Positions 1 to 8,729 of a stretch of DNA of 41,607 bases are shown here, one piece after another. Positions within the stretch are counted from its first letter, which is position 1; each line of letters opens with the position of its first letter. The stretch is from JAFGJQ01 sp964586145. Its GTDB lineage: Bacteria > Planctomycetota > Phycisphaerae > UBA1845. The notes beneath the pieces are model-generated. The model was given only the letters and a program-made list of their open reading frames with translations, was not told the origin of the DNA and ran no database searches. The stretch spans positions 1 through 41,607 of the forward strand of contig CAZPHH010000040.1 in the NCBI GenBank assembly GCA_964586145.1, given 5' to 3'. The translations under genes and the position numbers were made by a program.

Positions 1-835
1 CGCCCGTGTCGCTCCAGCCGTGCTCGTCGTCGCCGATCAGGTGCCGGTTGGGATCGGCCGACAGCGTGGTTTTGCCCGTGCCGCTGAGGCCGAAAAACAA
101 TGCCACGTCGCCGTCGCGGCCCACGTTGGCGGAGCAGTGCATGGACAGCACGCCGTCATTGGGTAGCAGGAAGTTCAGCACGGTGAAGATCGTCTTCTTG
201 ATCTCGCCGCCGTAGGCGGACCCGCCGATCAGGGCCATGCGCTCCGCGAAGTTGATGACGATGGTGGTTTCGCTGCGCCCGCTGTCGACGCGGGGATCGC
301 AGATGAAGCTGGGGCAGGCAATGAGCGTGAACTCCGGCACGTGCTGCCGCAGCTCGTCGCGATTGTTCGTGGTCAGGAACATGTTCCGGGCAAACAGGCT
401 CTGCCAGGCAGTGTCGGTGATGATCCGCACGGGCAGGCGATGCTCGGGGGCCGCACCCGCGTAGCAGTCCTGCACGAAGAGTTCCTCCCCCTGCAGAAAC
501 GCCTGCAGCCGGGCCAGCAGCGTGGTGAACTTGTCCGGAGTGAACGGCCGGTTGTACTGGCCCCACCAGATCTTGTCGGCCGTCGTGTCCTCCTGAACGA
601 TGAACTTGTCCGCCGCGGCACGGGCGGTGTGTTTGCCGGTGAAAACGGCCAGGGCCCCCCCGTGCGTCAGGTGCGCCTCGCCGCGGAAGATCGCTTCCTC
701 GTACAAGGCCTCCTCGGGCAGGTTCCAGAAAACGCGGTCCAGCCCGAGCAGCCCGTGGTTGCGCAGCTTGTAATCCGACGCGCGAAAGTCCGCATGGCGG
801 CAGGCAGGCGTGTCAAATTCCAGGTACTTTCCCAT
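1..835 (-). CDS. pckA: ATP-dependent phosphoenolpyruvate carboxykinase, N-terminal half (runs off the left edge)
   Basis: The reading frame is open from an ATG at 835 to the window edge and gives about 278 residues; the family is usually about 530, so the C-terminal half lies outside. A P-loop kinase-1a motif GLSGTGKTTLSADP sits near residues 247-260, followed by the kinase-2 type segment GDDEHGWSDTG at the edge. Both are hallmarks of the ATP-type PEPCK family, which interconverts oxaloacetate + ATP and PEP + CO2 + ADP in the cytoplasm. A GAGG ribosome-binding site about 8 nt upstream supports the start. The aminotransferase gene ends 66 bp upstream on the same strand, so the two may be co-transcribed and jointly route aspartate-derived oxaloacetate to PEP (inference). 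Identity is near certain; direction of flux is not shown. Confidence 0.93.
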   Translation of the reverse strand, partial: MGKYLEFDTPACRHADFRASDYKLRNHGLLGLDRVFWNLPEEALYEEAIFRGEAHLTHGGALAVFTGKHTARAAADKFIVQEDTTADKIWWGQYNRPFTPDKFTTLLARLQAFLQGEELFVQDCYAGAAPEHRLPVRIITDTAWQSLFARNMFLTTNNRDELRQHVPEFTLIACPSFICDPRVDSGRSETTIVINFAERMALIGGSAYGGEIKKTIFTVLNFLLPNDGVLSMHCSANVGRDGDVALFFGLSGTGKTTLSADPNRHLIGDDEHGWSDTG

Positions 836-901
836 TTCCGGTTCCTCACAAACGGCCGGGCCGGTCAACGCCGGCGGCCGGCCGGCAGGGCTCGCTCGTT
901 T

Positions 902-2119
902 CTAGGTCCAGTCACGCACCAGTTTGCGATCGCCGAGGTACAACTCGTTCGGACTGTTCGGATCCAGCGCCCACTTGATTCGCTCGATCCCTTCCGTGAT
1001 GTCCTTGATCGTCCCGCACGTGGAAAGCCGCAGGTGGCCGTCCAGCCCGAACTCCTTGCCCGGCACCGTGACCACACGCACCCTGTCCAGCAGGAACTGG
1101 GACAGCTTCGTCGAATCCTTCTGATAGGCGGAGAAATCCGGGAAGCAGTAAAACGCGCCGTCCGGCGGAGAGATCTTCACGCCGTCGAACGCCCTCAAGG
1201 CCTCCACCATCACGTTGCGGTTGTTCTCCAGCGTCATCCGCAACGATTCCACGCCGGACTGCACACCGTTGATGGCGGCGATCGCCGCGTGCTGCAGCAT
1301 CACCGATGGCCCGGAGGTCTGGTGGCTCTGGATGTTGCACATCGCCTCCAGAAGCTGCTTGTTGCCGATCGCCCACCCGATGCGGAACCCCGTCATGGCG
1401 TACGCCTTCGACACGCCGTTGACCAGCACCAGCCGCGAGTTCTCGCTGAAGTCCTTGGCATACTTGTAACAGTTGATCGGCTTGCGGCCGTCGAAGATCA
1501 GCCGATGATAGATGTCGTCCACGATCAGCCACAGGCCGCGCTTCTCGCAGAACTCCACAATCTCCGCCATGAACTGCTCGGAATACATCGCGCCGGTCGG
1601 ATTGTTCGGGCAGTTGATGATGACGGCCTTGGTGTACGACCCGACCTTCTCCTCGATGTCCTGCAGCCGCGGATAGAACGTCCCGTCCTCCGGCATCACC
1701 GGAACCGGATGCCCGCCGCACAGCTTGACCATCTCCGGGTAGCTCACCCAGTACGGCGCCGGGAAGATCACCTCCTCCTGCGGATTCAGGATGGCCTGCA
1801 GGCAGACCATGATGGCCTGCTTCGCACCACCGGAGGCGATCACGTGCTCCGGCTCCACCCGCCGGCCGTACCACTCCTCCGTATAACGGATGATCGCCCG
1901 CTTCATGTCGCGTGTGCCGTCGGCCGGCGTGTAGCGGACTTCGCCGGAATTCAGCAGGGCTGCACCCGCCACCAGGGCATCAATGGGCGCCTTGCTTTTG
2001 GGTTCGCCGCCGCCGAGGTGAATGACCGGCTCACCCTTCTCGCGAAGAAGGGCGGCGGTCTGGTTCAACCGCAGCGTCGCGGACTCACTGATGGAGCGCG
2101 CAATCTGACTAATGCTCAT
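902..2119 (-). CDS. Class I/II aminotransferase, probable aspartate aminotransferase
   Basis: A 405-residue PLP-dependent fold-type I aminotransferase. Visible motifs are the NCPNNPTG segment in the middle, the Schiff-base lysine at about residue 237 in SKAYAMTGFRIGW, and the substrate-carboxylate arginine in RLSTCGT near the C-terminus. Length and motif spacing fit the bacterial aspartate aminotransferase Ib group, which exchanges aspartate + 2-oxoglutarate with oxaloacetate + glutamate. The frame stays open upstream to 2257, but ATG 2119 has a strong GGAGG plus AGAGG leader and matches the usual N-terminus, so the longer form is rejected. The neighbours pckA (oxaloacetate use), dapL and lysC (aspartate-family amino acids) agree with an aspartate role. 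Prephenate or broad-specificity activity cannot be excluded by eye. Confidence 0.88.
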   Translation of the reverse strand: MSISQIARSISESATLRLNQTAALLREKGEPVIHLGGGEPKSKAPIDALVAGAALLNSGEVRYTPADGTRDMKRAIIRYTEEWYGRRVEPEHVIASGGAKQAIMVCLQAILNPQEEVIFPAPYWVSYPEMVKLCGGHPVPVMPEDGTFYPRLQDIEEKVGSYTKAVIINCPNNPTGAMYSEQFMAEIVEFCEKRGLWLIVDDIYHRLIFDGRKPINCYKYAKDFSENSRLVLVNGVSKAYAMTGFRIGWAIGNKQLLEAMCNIQSHQTSGPSVMLQHAAIAAINGVQSGVESLRMTLENNRNVMVEALRAFDGVKISPPDGAFYCFPDFSAYQKDSTKLSQFLLDRVRVVTVPGKEFGLDGHLRLSTCGTIKDITEGIERIKWALDPNSPNELYLGDRKLVRDWT

Positions 2120-2519
2120 GACCTCTTCCTCCGGCCGGCGCGCAGTGGTTACGCACGCCGTACCGACACCCGGCGCGACGGTACTCGCCGCCGGTAAACG
2201 TAGTGCCTCTGGAACCGTGGCTTGCCTGCCACGGCGTCGACCCAATCCACCATTCATTTACACCATGAGCGTTTTTTTGCAAGCCCGAGGGCGGTCTTTG
2301 TGCCGCTTTTCGGCCGGAGGGCCGCAAAAACCACGCATAATGCCATCGCTAGTATGCATAGATCGGCTCACCAGGCCGCCTTCCTCAAGCATCCTTGAAA
2401 CGCCGTTCCTGTCGTGTAACGACGGCCTCAGGACACCCGAGGGTCCGCCCCCTGCCGCCTGGGCTTGGACTCCGATCCGCGTCCGCACCCCCGTACGGTC
2501 CCCTTCCTCCTTCCACCCA
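2120..2519. other. Noncoding gap between dapL and the aminotransferase
   Basis: Four hundred bases with no convincing gene. It must hold the upstream region of the aminotransferase and the 3' side of dapL. A short palindrome CGGCC-GGAG-GGCCG lies around 2314-2327, but no T-run follows on either strand, so it is not called a terminator. I see no clear sigma-70 promoter pair. The overlapping open frames are GC-driven shadows. Confidence 0.5.
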
Positions 2520-3677
2520 TCAAAGAACCTTCTTCATCCGCTCCACGGCCTCGTGGAGGCGGTTCTCCGGCACGGTCAGACCCATGCGGAACCACCCCTC
2601 GCCCGCAGCACCGAACCCGACGCCCGGGATGACGGTGACGGCCGCCTGTTCGAGCATGCGGTTGGCGAAGGTCAACGAATCCACGCCGTCCGGGCACCGG
2701 GCCCAGACGTAAAACGCGCCGCGGGCAGGGCTGGTCCTCACTCCCAGCGCGGCCAGGCCGGCCACAAGCACGTCCCGGCGACGCCGATACAAGTCGTTCA
2801 TGGTACGGGTGGACTTGCCATCCGTCTCCGCCAGGGCCTCGGCGGCGGCCCACTGGACCGCCTTGAAGGGGCCCGAGTCCACGTTGCTCTTCACGAAGGC
2901 CAGGTGCCGGATGGCCTCCGCGTTGCCCACGGCAAAACCGATCCGCCAACCCGTCATGTTGTGCGACTTGGACAGCGAGTGCAGCTCGATGGCGCACTGC
3001 CGGGCCTCGGGCACCTGAAGCACGCTGGGGGACGGCTCGTCAAACCAGGTGTCGATGTAAGGGGCATCATGCACTAGCAGAATGTCGTGCTCCCGGGCAA
3101 ACGCCACCGCCTCCCGGAAGAAGGACAAGTTGGCCACGGCACCGGTCGGATTGTTCGGGTAGTTCAGATACAGAATCCGCGCCGAATCCGCCACCGCAGC
3201 CGGGATATCCCGCAAACGCGGCAGCCAGCCGGTGTCTTCGCTCATCGGCATGGGCCACGGGACGCCGCCGGCCAGGATGCACCCGGAGATGTAGGCGGGG
3301 TAGCCGGGATCGGGCACCAGCACGTGCTCGCCCGGATTGACGAAGGCCAGCGGCAGGTGCGCGATGGCGTCTTTGGACCCGATCAGCGGAACCAGTTCCT
3401 TCAGGGGGTCCAGGTGGACCCCGAAACGCCGGGCCATGGAATCCACCGCGGCCTGCCGGAATTCCCGCACACCGGCGCCCAGCGCATACGTATGGTTCCG
3501 CGGGTCGCGAATGGCCCGGGCCATCGCCTCCACCACGAAATCAGGCGTCGGCCGGTCGGGATCACCCACACCCAGGTCGATCACATCAATGCCCACGGCG
3601 ATCGCTTCCCGCTTTTTGCGGTCGATCTCAAAAGCCAGATAGGGAGGAATCCGGGAAAGACGATCAGACTGGCGCAT
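2520..3677 (-). CDS. dapL: LL-diaminopimelate aminotransferase
   Basis: A 385-residue fold-type I aminotransferase that closely follows the DapL pattern: N-terminal IPPYLAFEIDRKKREAI, then DVIDLGVGDPDRPTP, a GSKDAIAHLPLAFVNPG segment, NYPNNPTGAVA, and the PLP lysine at about residue 237 in SLSKSHNMTGWRIG. DapL converts tetrahydrodipicolinate and glutamate directly to LL-2,6-diaminopimelate, bypassing the succinylase or acetylase routes, and so feeds both lysine and peptidoglycan. The frame extends upstream to 3752, but those 25 residues are hydrophobic and unlike the family, so ATG 3677 is chosen; its ribosome-binding site is weak. lysC, the first enzyme of the pathway, lies 10 kb away in the window. 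A related alanine- or aspartate-type aminotransferase is the main alternative. Confidence 0.8.
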   Translation of the reverse strand: MRQSDRLSRIPPYLAFEIDRKKREAIAVGIDVIDLGVGDPDRPTPDFVVEAMARAIRDPRNHTYALGAGVREFRQAAVDSMARRFGVHLDPLKELVPLIGSKDAIAHLPLAFVNPGEHVLVPDPGYPAYISGCILAGGVPWPMPMSEDTGWLPRLRDIPAAVADSARILYLNYPNNPTGAVANLSFFREAVAFAREHDILLVHDAPYIDTWFDEPSPSVLQVPEARQCAIELHSLSKSHNMTGWRIGFAVGNAEAIRHLAFVKSNVDSGPFKAVQWAAAEALAETDGKSTRTMNDLYRRRRDVLVAGLAALGVRTSPARGAFYVWARCPDGVDSLTFANRMLEQAAVTVIPGVGFGAAGEGWFRMGLTVPENRLHEAVERMKKVL

Positions 3678-3817
3678 AAGGGCCGCTCTCAATAAAAGGA
3701 ATACGCTGTTTCCGCTGCGGATAGAAAGCTGCAAAACAAACTTGTGTAGCAATTAACGTGCCACGGCACGGACGTCCCGGCAAACAACAGGCCCGCATCA
3801 CGAAGACAAACCCAACG

Positions 3818-4954
3818 TCAGATGGAGCGGAACGGCTCGATGTCGGCGTCGCTCAGGTCAACCTGAAGCCCGGGAACCGCTACCGCCAGCCGATCGGCCA
3901 GAGGCCGCAAGGCCGGTCGCTCACTTGTCCAGTGATTCAGGGCGATGGCGCAAGCCCCGTACCGCCCAATGGCCAGGGCATCGTGGTGGCGAATCTCCCC
4001 CGTAACCACCACGTCCCCGGGACGCAGGCCGGTCTGGAACACGCTGCTGCCCGCCGCCCCGACCAGGCAGACGGCCCGCGAGACGACGGCCTGCGAGTCG
4101 CCCACCATCTGGACCGTGTTGGCCGCCAACGCTCGCTTGAGCCGGTCCGCCAGCGCGCCCAGTTGGATCGGCGGTTCGAGACGGCCCTGCCGGCCCAGGC
4201 CCGCCGCGGCCGGTCGTTTCAGCGGGTAGACGTCGATGGCCGGCTCTTCGTAGGAATGGGCCGCGCGAATGGCTCGCAACACGTCCGGCACGCAAGATTC
4301 CGGTGCCACCGCCTCGAGTCGAAGCTCCGTCACGGTTTCAAACTGCCCCGCCTTGCCAACGGTGGGGTTCGATTCGTCGGAACCCATAAAAGTCCCCTGC
4401 CCCGGCAGGCGAAAACTGCACTTGCTGTACTGGCCGATGCGCCCGGCGCCGGCGGCGAACATGGCCTCGGCCACCTGCTCCGCCTCCGCCTCCGGCACGA
4501 AGACGACCACCTTGCATTCGGCCTCACCGGGCGCCTCGGTCCACTCCACCGGCTTCGGGTCCCGGACTTTGCAGAGGCGGGCCAGCACGTCATTCGTGCC
4601 CCCCTCCGCTGCGTCGAGGGCCGTATGGGGTGAGTAGACGGCGATGCCGTGAGCGATGCACCGGAACACGGCGGCGTCCGTGCCGCGGCTTGCGGCGTTC
4701 AATCGGCTGACGGGCTTGAACAGCGGCGGATGGTAGGCCACGACGAGGCCCGCTTGCCTTCGCACGGCCTCGTCCACGACCGCCGGAGTCAGGTCGATGC
4801 ACAGCAGGGCCCGTCGCACGGGCGCGGCCGGGTCGCCCGCCAGCAGGCCGACATTGTCCCACGATTGGGCCAGAGCCGACGGCGCCAGCCGTTCCAACGC
4901 CCCGCACACGTCGGCAACGGTCACGGTGGTTGGTGAAGCATACGGATCAGGCAT
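3818..4954 (-). CDS. Nif3/YqfO-family dinuclear metal protein with central PII-like insert
   Basis: A 378-residue member of the Nif3 (GTP cyclohydrolase I type 2-like) family. The N-terminal half carries YHPPLFK (His75) and HTALDAAEGGTND (His110, Asp114). A central insert of about 100 residues (roughly 130-235) contains GAGRIGQYSKCSF and ends in HSYEEPAIDVYPL, typical of the PII/CutA-like domain of long YqfO-type members. The C-terminus has LNHWTSE (His341, Glu345). The expected metal ligands are therefore all present. The start at 4954 overlaps the end of pabC by 8 bp, which suggests translational coupling; an upstream extension to 5035 would lie wholly inside pabC and lacks family similarity. 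Biochemical function of the family is unsettled, with GTP cyclohydrolase-like and other hydrolase roles proposed. Confidence 0.9.
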   Translation of the reverse strand: MPDPYASPTTVTVADVCGALERLAPSALAQSWDNVGLLAGDPAAPVRRALLCIDLTPAVVDEAVRRQAGLVVAYHPPLFKPVSRLNAASRGTDAAVFRCIAHGIAVYSPHTALDAAEGGTNDVLARLCKVRDPKPVEWTEAPGEAECKVVVFVPEAEAEQVAEAMFAAGAGRIGQYSKCSFRLPGQGTFMGSDESNPTVGKAGQFETVTELRLEAVAPESCVPDVLRAIRAAHSYEEPAIDVYPLKRPAAAGLGRQGRLEPPIQLGALADRLKRALAANTVQMVGDSQAVVSRAVCLVGAAGSSVFQTGLRPGDVVVTGEIRHHDALAIGRYGACAIALNHWTSERPALRPLADRLAVAVPGLQVDLSDADIEPFRSI

Positions 4955-5810
4955 GTTCGCCACACTCCTTCGCCACGCACTCGCGATAGGCGGCCAGCAC
5001 CTGCCGGGCCAGCGGGCCGGGCCGACCCTCGCCAATATCCTTGCGCTCCACGCGAATGACCGGCATGACCTGCATGACGGAATTGGTCAGAAACACTTCG
5101 TCGGCGTCCAGCAGGTCGTTGATGCTCAGGGCCCGCTCGTCCGTCGGGATGGACGCGCCATGACACAGCTCCAGCACAACCGCCCGGGCGATGCCGGGCA
5201 GCACGGGCGTCTCCAGCCGGGGCGTCATGACCGTGCCGCGGCTGACCACGAACACGTTGGAGATGGAGCCCTCGGCCAGCAGGTTCTCCGTGGTGAACCA
5301 AAGGGCTTCGGCGCATCGCTGCGCCTGGGCCTCCCGCAGGGCCAGCAGCCGCGGCAGGTAGTTGGTCGTTTTGTGTCCGGCCACGGGGTCCGACGGGGAA
5401 ACACGGTAGCGCGAAATCAGGACCGCGACACCGGTTCGGTAGAATGCCTCCGGGTAGTCCGCGGAGCCGCCGGCCGTCGCGCAGACGGTCGGGGTCGGTT
5501 CTGCCGTCGCGTTGCGCACAGGGCCCGCGCTGACGGTCAGACGAACGCGGCCGCGCGCCATGCCGTTGCGGCGGAGCAGTTCGACAAACTGGTCCGCAGA
5601 GGGCAGCCGGCTGCGCTCGAGGGGAAACAGCAGACGCTCGGCCGAGTTCATCAGCCGCTGCACGTGCTGTTCCAGCCGGAAGACGCGACCGTGCTCCGCG
5701 CGCATGGTCTCGAAGAGGCCGGCCCCGTGCAGAAACGCTCCGTCGTCCACGGAGACCAAAGCCTCCCGGCGAGGGACGAAGCGGTCGTTCAGCAGTACGG
5801 CGTCTTCCAC
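4947..5810 (-). CDS. pabC: 4-amino-4-deoxychorismate lyase (class IV aminotransferase fold)
   Basis: A 287-residue fold-type IV PLP enzyme. It starts with the VDDGAFLHGAGLFETMR motif, has the PLP lysine at residue 147 in HKTTNYLPR, and the cofactor glutamate at 180 followed by GSISNVF. These fit aminodeoxychorismate lyase, which releases pyruvate and p-aminobenzoate, or a D-amino acid or branched-chain aminotransferase of the same fold. The context decides: pabB ends 21 bp upstream on the same strand. Translation starts at GTG 5810, preceded by a GAGGAG ribosome-binding site. The 3' end overlaps the nif3 start. Confidence 0.88.
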   Translation of the reverse strand: MEDAVLLNDRFVPRREALVSVDDGAFLHGAGLFETMRAEHGRVFRLEQHVQRLMNSAERLLFPLERSRLPSADQFVELLRRNGMARGRVRLTVSAGPVRNATAEPTPTVCATAGGSADYPEAFYRTGVAVLISRYRVSPSDPVAGHKTTNYLPRLLALREAQAQRCAEALWFTTENLLAEGSISNVFVVSRGTVMTPRLETPVLPGIARAVVLELCHGASIPTDERALSINDLLDADEVFLTNSVMQVMPVIRVERKDIGEGRPGPLARQVLAAYRECVAKECGEHA

Positions 5811-5831
5811 GTTCGCGGGCTCCTCGCAATG

Positions 5832-7235
5832 CTACAGGGCCCGTATGGTTGCCCCGTCGTAGCCGAAGGCGCGAATCATGCCGGCGGCCTTCGCCAGCGT
5901 CTCTTCATATTCCGCCTCCGGTTCGCTGTCGGCAACGATGCCGCCGCCGGCGTACAGATGCACAACAGACCCCTGCATCACCATCGTACGGATGGCCACG
6001 TTCAGCGAGAGCGAGCCGTCCAGGCCGATGCACCCCACGGCCCCACAATACACGTCCCGCGGCGTGGGCTCCAGTTCGTCGATGATCTGCATGGCGCGGA
6101 TCTTCGGTGCGCCCGTGATGGAGCCGCCGGGAAACGCGGCCCGCAGCAGGTCCGCCCAGGTCCGGCCATCGGCCAGCTCGCCGGTAATCGTGGCCACCCG
6201 GTGGAACACGGTCGGGTGCTCCTCCAGCGCACCGGCGGAGAGCACGCGTACCGAGCCGAATCGGCACACCCGGCCCAGATCGTTGCGAAGCAGGTCCACG
6301 ATCATGTTCAGCTCGGCCCGGTCCTTTTCGCTTGCCATCAGTTCGTCGCGGCGGACCGGGTCCAGCACCGGATCACCCACGCGAGGGCGCGTGCCCTTGA
6401 TGGGCTGCGTCACCACGTGGCGACCGCGCACGTCCAGAAAACGCTCCGGCGACGCGCTGAGCACCGCCTTGTCGTCCCAGGCCAGATAGGAGGCAAACGG
6501 CGCAGGGTTCACCCGGCAGAGGCGGCGGAACAGCTCGACGGGCCGGACCGCCGTTCGGGTGGAGAAGCGTTGCGTCAGGTTCACCTGGTACACGTCGCCG
6601 GCGGCGATGTACTCGCCAATGCGCTCGACGCGAGCGAGGTAGTCGGCCCGACACATCTGCGGCTCGGGCGGCGGGCCGATGATGTCGCCGGGGTCCAGCG
6701 ACTCCGGCGGCGGCGCCTCCTGCAATCGGCAGGCTGCGCTTTCAAGCCGGTCTGCCAGCGGGGGCCGGCGCATGCCGCCGATCGCGGCCCAGTCCACCCC
6801 GCCGACGTGCCACGTCCGCGAGTTGTGGTCATAGATGGCCACCGTGTCGTACAGCGCAAACCGGGCGAGCGGCAGCACGCGGGCCGAGCGCCGCCGACGC
6901 GCGATCCGGTCCATGCCCAAGCCCGCCTCGTAGCCGAAATAGCCCACCCATCCCCCGAAAAATGGAACGGACGGGTCGGCACAGCACCCCACGGGAGCTT
7001 CCGCCATGCGGGTCAGCAGCGCGGCCGCGTCGGCATCCGTGTCGGCCTCAAGCGTGAGGACCGGCTCACAGCCCAGGATTGTGAATTGTCGGGCGGGCAC
7101 GTCGGCCGTGGGCCGTTGCAGGGCAAATCCCCCGGGAGCGTCACAGAACGCAACCACCGCCCACTCCAGGGGCGTGCCGCACGGCACCCGGGTTACGGTG
7201 CCGCAAATGCCGTTGCCGGAAGGCTGCACTCGCAT
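5832..7235 (-). CDS. pabB: Aminodeoxychorismate synthase component I
   Basis: A 467-residue chorismate-binding enzyme. The N-terminal part has FFGGWVGYFGYEAG; the C-terminal catalytic part has GDVYQVNLTQRF, PIKGTRPR, ELNMIVDLLRNDLGR, GSITGAPKIRAM and AGGGIVADS. Lys280 in PIKGT is diagnostic: PabB enzymes use this lysine as nucleophile, whereas anthranilate synthase TrpE has PIAGT. The protein should aminate chorismate to 4-amino-4-deoxychorismate, with a glutaminase partner (PabA/TrpG) that is not in the window. It heads the pabB-pabC-nif3 unit. ATG 7235 is chosen over the open extension to 7559, which runs through the neighbour's promoter and start. There is no ribosome-binding site before it, and a TATACT box lies 9 nt upstream, so a leaderless transcript is possible. 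Confidence 0.93.
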   Translation of the reverse strand: MRVQPSGNGICGTVTRVPCGTPLEWAVVAFCDAPGGFALQRPTADVPARQFTILGCEPVLTLEADTDADAAALLTRMAEAPVGCCADPSVPFFGGWVGYFGYEAGLGMDRIARRRRSARVLPLARFALYDTVAIYDHNSRTWHVGGVDWAAIGGMRRPPLADRLESAACRLQEAPPPESLDPGDIIGPPPEPQMCRADYLARVERIGEYIAAGDVYQVNLTQRFSTRTAVRPVELFRRLCRVNPAPFASYLAWDDKAVLSASPERFLDVRGRHVVTQPIKGTRPRVGDPVLDPVRRDELMASEKDRAELNMIVDLLRNDLGRVCRFGSVRVLSAGALEEHPTVFHRVATITGELADGRTWADLLRAAFPGGSITGAPKIRAMQIIDELEPTPRDVYCGAVGCIGLDGSLSLNVAIRTMVMQGSVVHLYAGGGIVADSEPEAEYEETLAKAAGMIRAFGYDGATIRAL

Positions 7236-7244
7236 AACCGCGGG

Positions 7245-7274
7245 AGTATACCCCGGGGCCGCCGGAGGGTCGAA
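7245..7274 (-). promoter_or_regulatory. Possible promoter of pabB giving a near-leaderless mRNA
   Basis: On the minus strand a TATACT box (7245-7250; 5 of 6 consensus) ends 9 nt before the pabB ATG. About 18 nt upstream is a poor TTCGAC -35. If used, transcription would start within a few bases of the ATG, which agrees with the missing ribosome-binding site. Confidence 0.4.
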
Positions 7275-7287
7275 AGGGCCTCTTGCG

Positions 7288-7317
7288 TTGACATTTGGCA
7301 CACGCGAGACTAAGAAT
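7288..7317 (+). promoter_or_regulatory. Sigma-70-like promoter of the SH3-domain protein gene
   Basis: A perfect TTGACA (7288-7293) is followed after 17-18 bp by TAAGAA/AAGAAT (7311-7317). It points at the plus-strand gene starting at 7382 and would give a leader of about 60 nt containing its AAGGA ribosome-binding site. It sits back to back with the proposed pabB promoter. Confidence 0.5.
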
Positions 7318-7381
7318 GGCAACCGTACGAACGGAGCACAACCACGCGTCAGGCTTTTCGATTCATCAAGGATGGTGTGCC

Positions 7382-8614
7382 ATGTCTGCTCGGCAAATTG
7401 CGATGATTGCAGGGTTGCTGGGAATCGGCGGTTGGTGCGCGGCGCAGCCCGTCGAGTCGCCCCCCGCGGCGGAATCCGCCTCGCCCGCGGCCGCCTTCGT
7501 GCCCTATGTCGGTGAGGTGACCGGAGACAGCGTCTACATCCGGAGCGGGCCCAGCACAAACTATTACACGGTCGGCAAAGCGAGCGCCGGCCAGCGGGTG
7601 ACCGTGCTGGCGGAGAAGGAAAACTGGATCGCCGTCGCCCCGCCGCCCAACTGCTTCAGCCTGATCGACGCCCGCTTCGTCGATCGCGACCGTGACCCGA
7701 CCGTCGGCATCGTCAACGGGGAACGGGTGAACGTGCGGGCGGGCGCAGAGGGCGTGCGCGACCCGTACGCCGTGCAGACCCAGTTGGACCGCGGGGCGCG
7801 CGTGCGCATCCTGGGCGATTTTCCCAACGGGTTCCTTCGCATCACGCCGCCCGAGGGCGCCAAGCTCTGGATCTTCGGCCAGTACGTGCAGCGGGTGGAA
7901 GGCGTGGCCGTCACCGCGACCACGGACACACCGGCGGGCGTTCCCACGACGCAGCCCGCCGGCGAGACGGTGACGGCATCCCGGGACGTCACGCGGATCA
8001 CCATTCCCGCCGCGCCCGCCGGGCAGAAAGCGGCGGAGGGCGACCGGGCCGTTCTGGAGGACCTGGAGGCCGCGGTGAAGGCGGAGATGACCAAGCCGCT
8101 GTTTGAGCGAAACGTCCGCCCCCTGGCGGACAAGTTCCAGGCCCTGGCCAACCAGACGAAAGACGAATACACGGTCCATTACGCCAAAACGCGGGTGGCC
8201 CAGTTGCTGGACCTGGCCGCCACGATTGAGTCCGTCAAAAAGGCGTACGACGTACACAGCGGGATCGCGGGAGAGCGCGAGCAGTTCGCCCGCGACCGCG
8301 AGCGGATCAAAACGGTCCGCATCCGCGAGACGGAAGGCTTCGCCGCCCAGGGCGAGCTGCGCGAAAGCGCGGTGTACGCCTCTCCCACGGGGCCGCGCCG
8401 CTACCGGCTGCTCGATCCGGGCAAGGACGTGACGCGAACGCTGGCCTACGTGGAAATCCCGCCGGACAGCCCGATTGACGTGACGAAGTACCTCGGTCGG
8501 CGGGTCGGGGTGCGGGCGCAGACGAAGCAGTTGAAGGTGGACAGCGTCGATCCGGTCCCGATTATCGTGGCCGAGGAACTGGTGCTGCTGGAGGACCGGC
8601 CGAAGGCGGAGTAG
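7382..8614 (+). CDS. Exported protein with two bacterial SH3 domains
   Basis: A 410-residue protein. An N-terminal signal peptide (MSARQIAMIAGLLGIGGWCAAQ) is followed by a SH3b domain at about 45-95 (VYIRSGPSTNYYTVG...GQRVTVL) and a second, more divergent one at about 105-155 (RVNVRAGAEG...RILGDFPNG). A Thr/Ala/Pro-rich spacer leads to an alpha-helical, charged middle part (about 215-310) and a C-terminal beta-rich segment ending in a run about covalent chemistry-free ligand binding type folds; no catalytic motif is visible. SH3b domains commonly bind cell-wall peptides or other envelope ligands, so an envelope-associated structural or sensing role is inferred. The start ATG 7382 has AAGGA at good spacing; an upstream extension to 7295 would lie in the promoter. 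No partner gene is evident from context. Confidence 0.8.
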   Translation: MSARQIAMIAGLLGIGGWCAAQPVESPPAAESASPAAAFVPYVGEVTGDSVYIRSGPSTNYYTVGKASAGQRVTVLAEKENWIAVAPPPNCFSLIDARFVDRDRDPTVGIVNGERVNVRAGAEGVRDPYAVQTQLDRGARVRILGDFPNGFLRITPPEGAKLWIFGQYVQRVEGVAVTATTDTPAGVPTTQPAGETVTASRDVTRITIPAAPAGQKAAEGDRAVLEDLEAAVKAEMTKPLFERNVRPLADKFQALANQTKDEYTVHYAKTRVAQLLDLAATIESVKKAYDVHSGIAGEREQFARDRERIKTVRIRETEGFAAQGELRESAVYASPTGPRRYRLLDPGKDVTRTLAYVEIPPDSPIDVTKYLGRRVGVRAQTKQLKVDSVDPVPIIVAEELVLLEDRPKAE

Positions 8615-8729
8615 GCCCCGGCCGGCCGGCAAGGCTCAGGATCTTCGTCACAAAACAGGAAGTCCGCAAGCGCAGGACAAGGCCATACGATTTCGTGCCG
8701 GGGACACGCCCGGCAAGTGGAGACAACCG

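Noticed and set aside
341..2197. 618-codon plus-strand frame over pckA and the aminotransferase
   Set aside because: Antisense to two clear enzyme genes; a product of GC-rich codon bias.
2314..2327. Palindrome after dapL as an intrinsic terminator
   Set aside because: No T-run follows the stem on either strand.
3678..3752. Longer N-terminus for dapL
   Set aside because: The 25 extra residues are hydrophobic and not family-like, with no better ribosome-binding site.
4797..7313. 838-codon plus-strand frame across the pab operon
   Set aside because: Antisense to pabB, pabC and nif3, all recognised by catalytic motifs.
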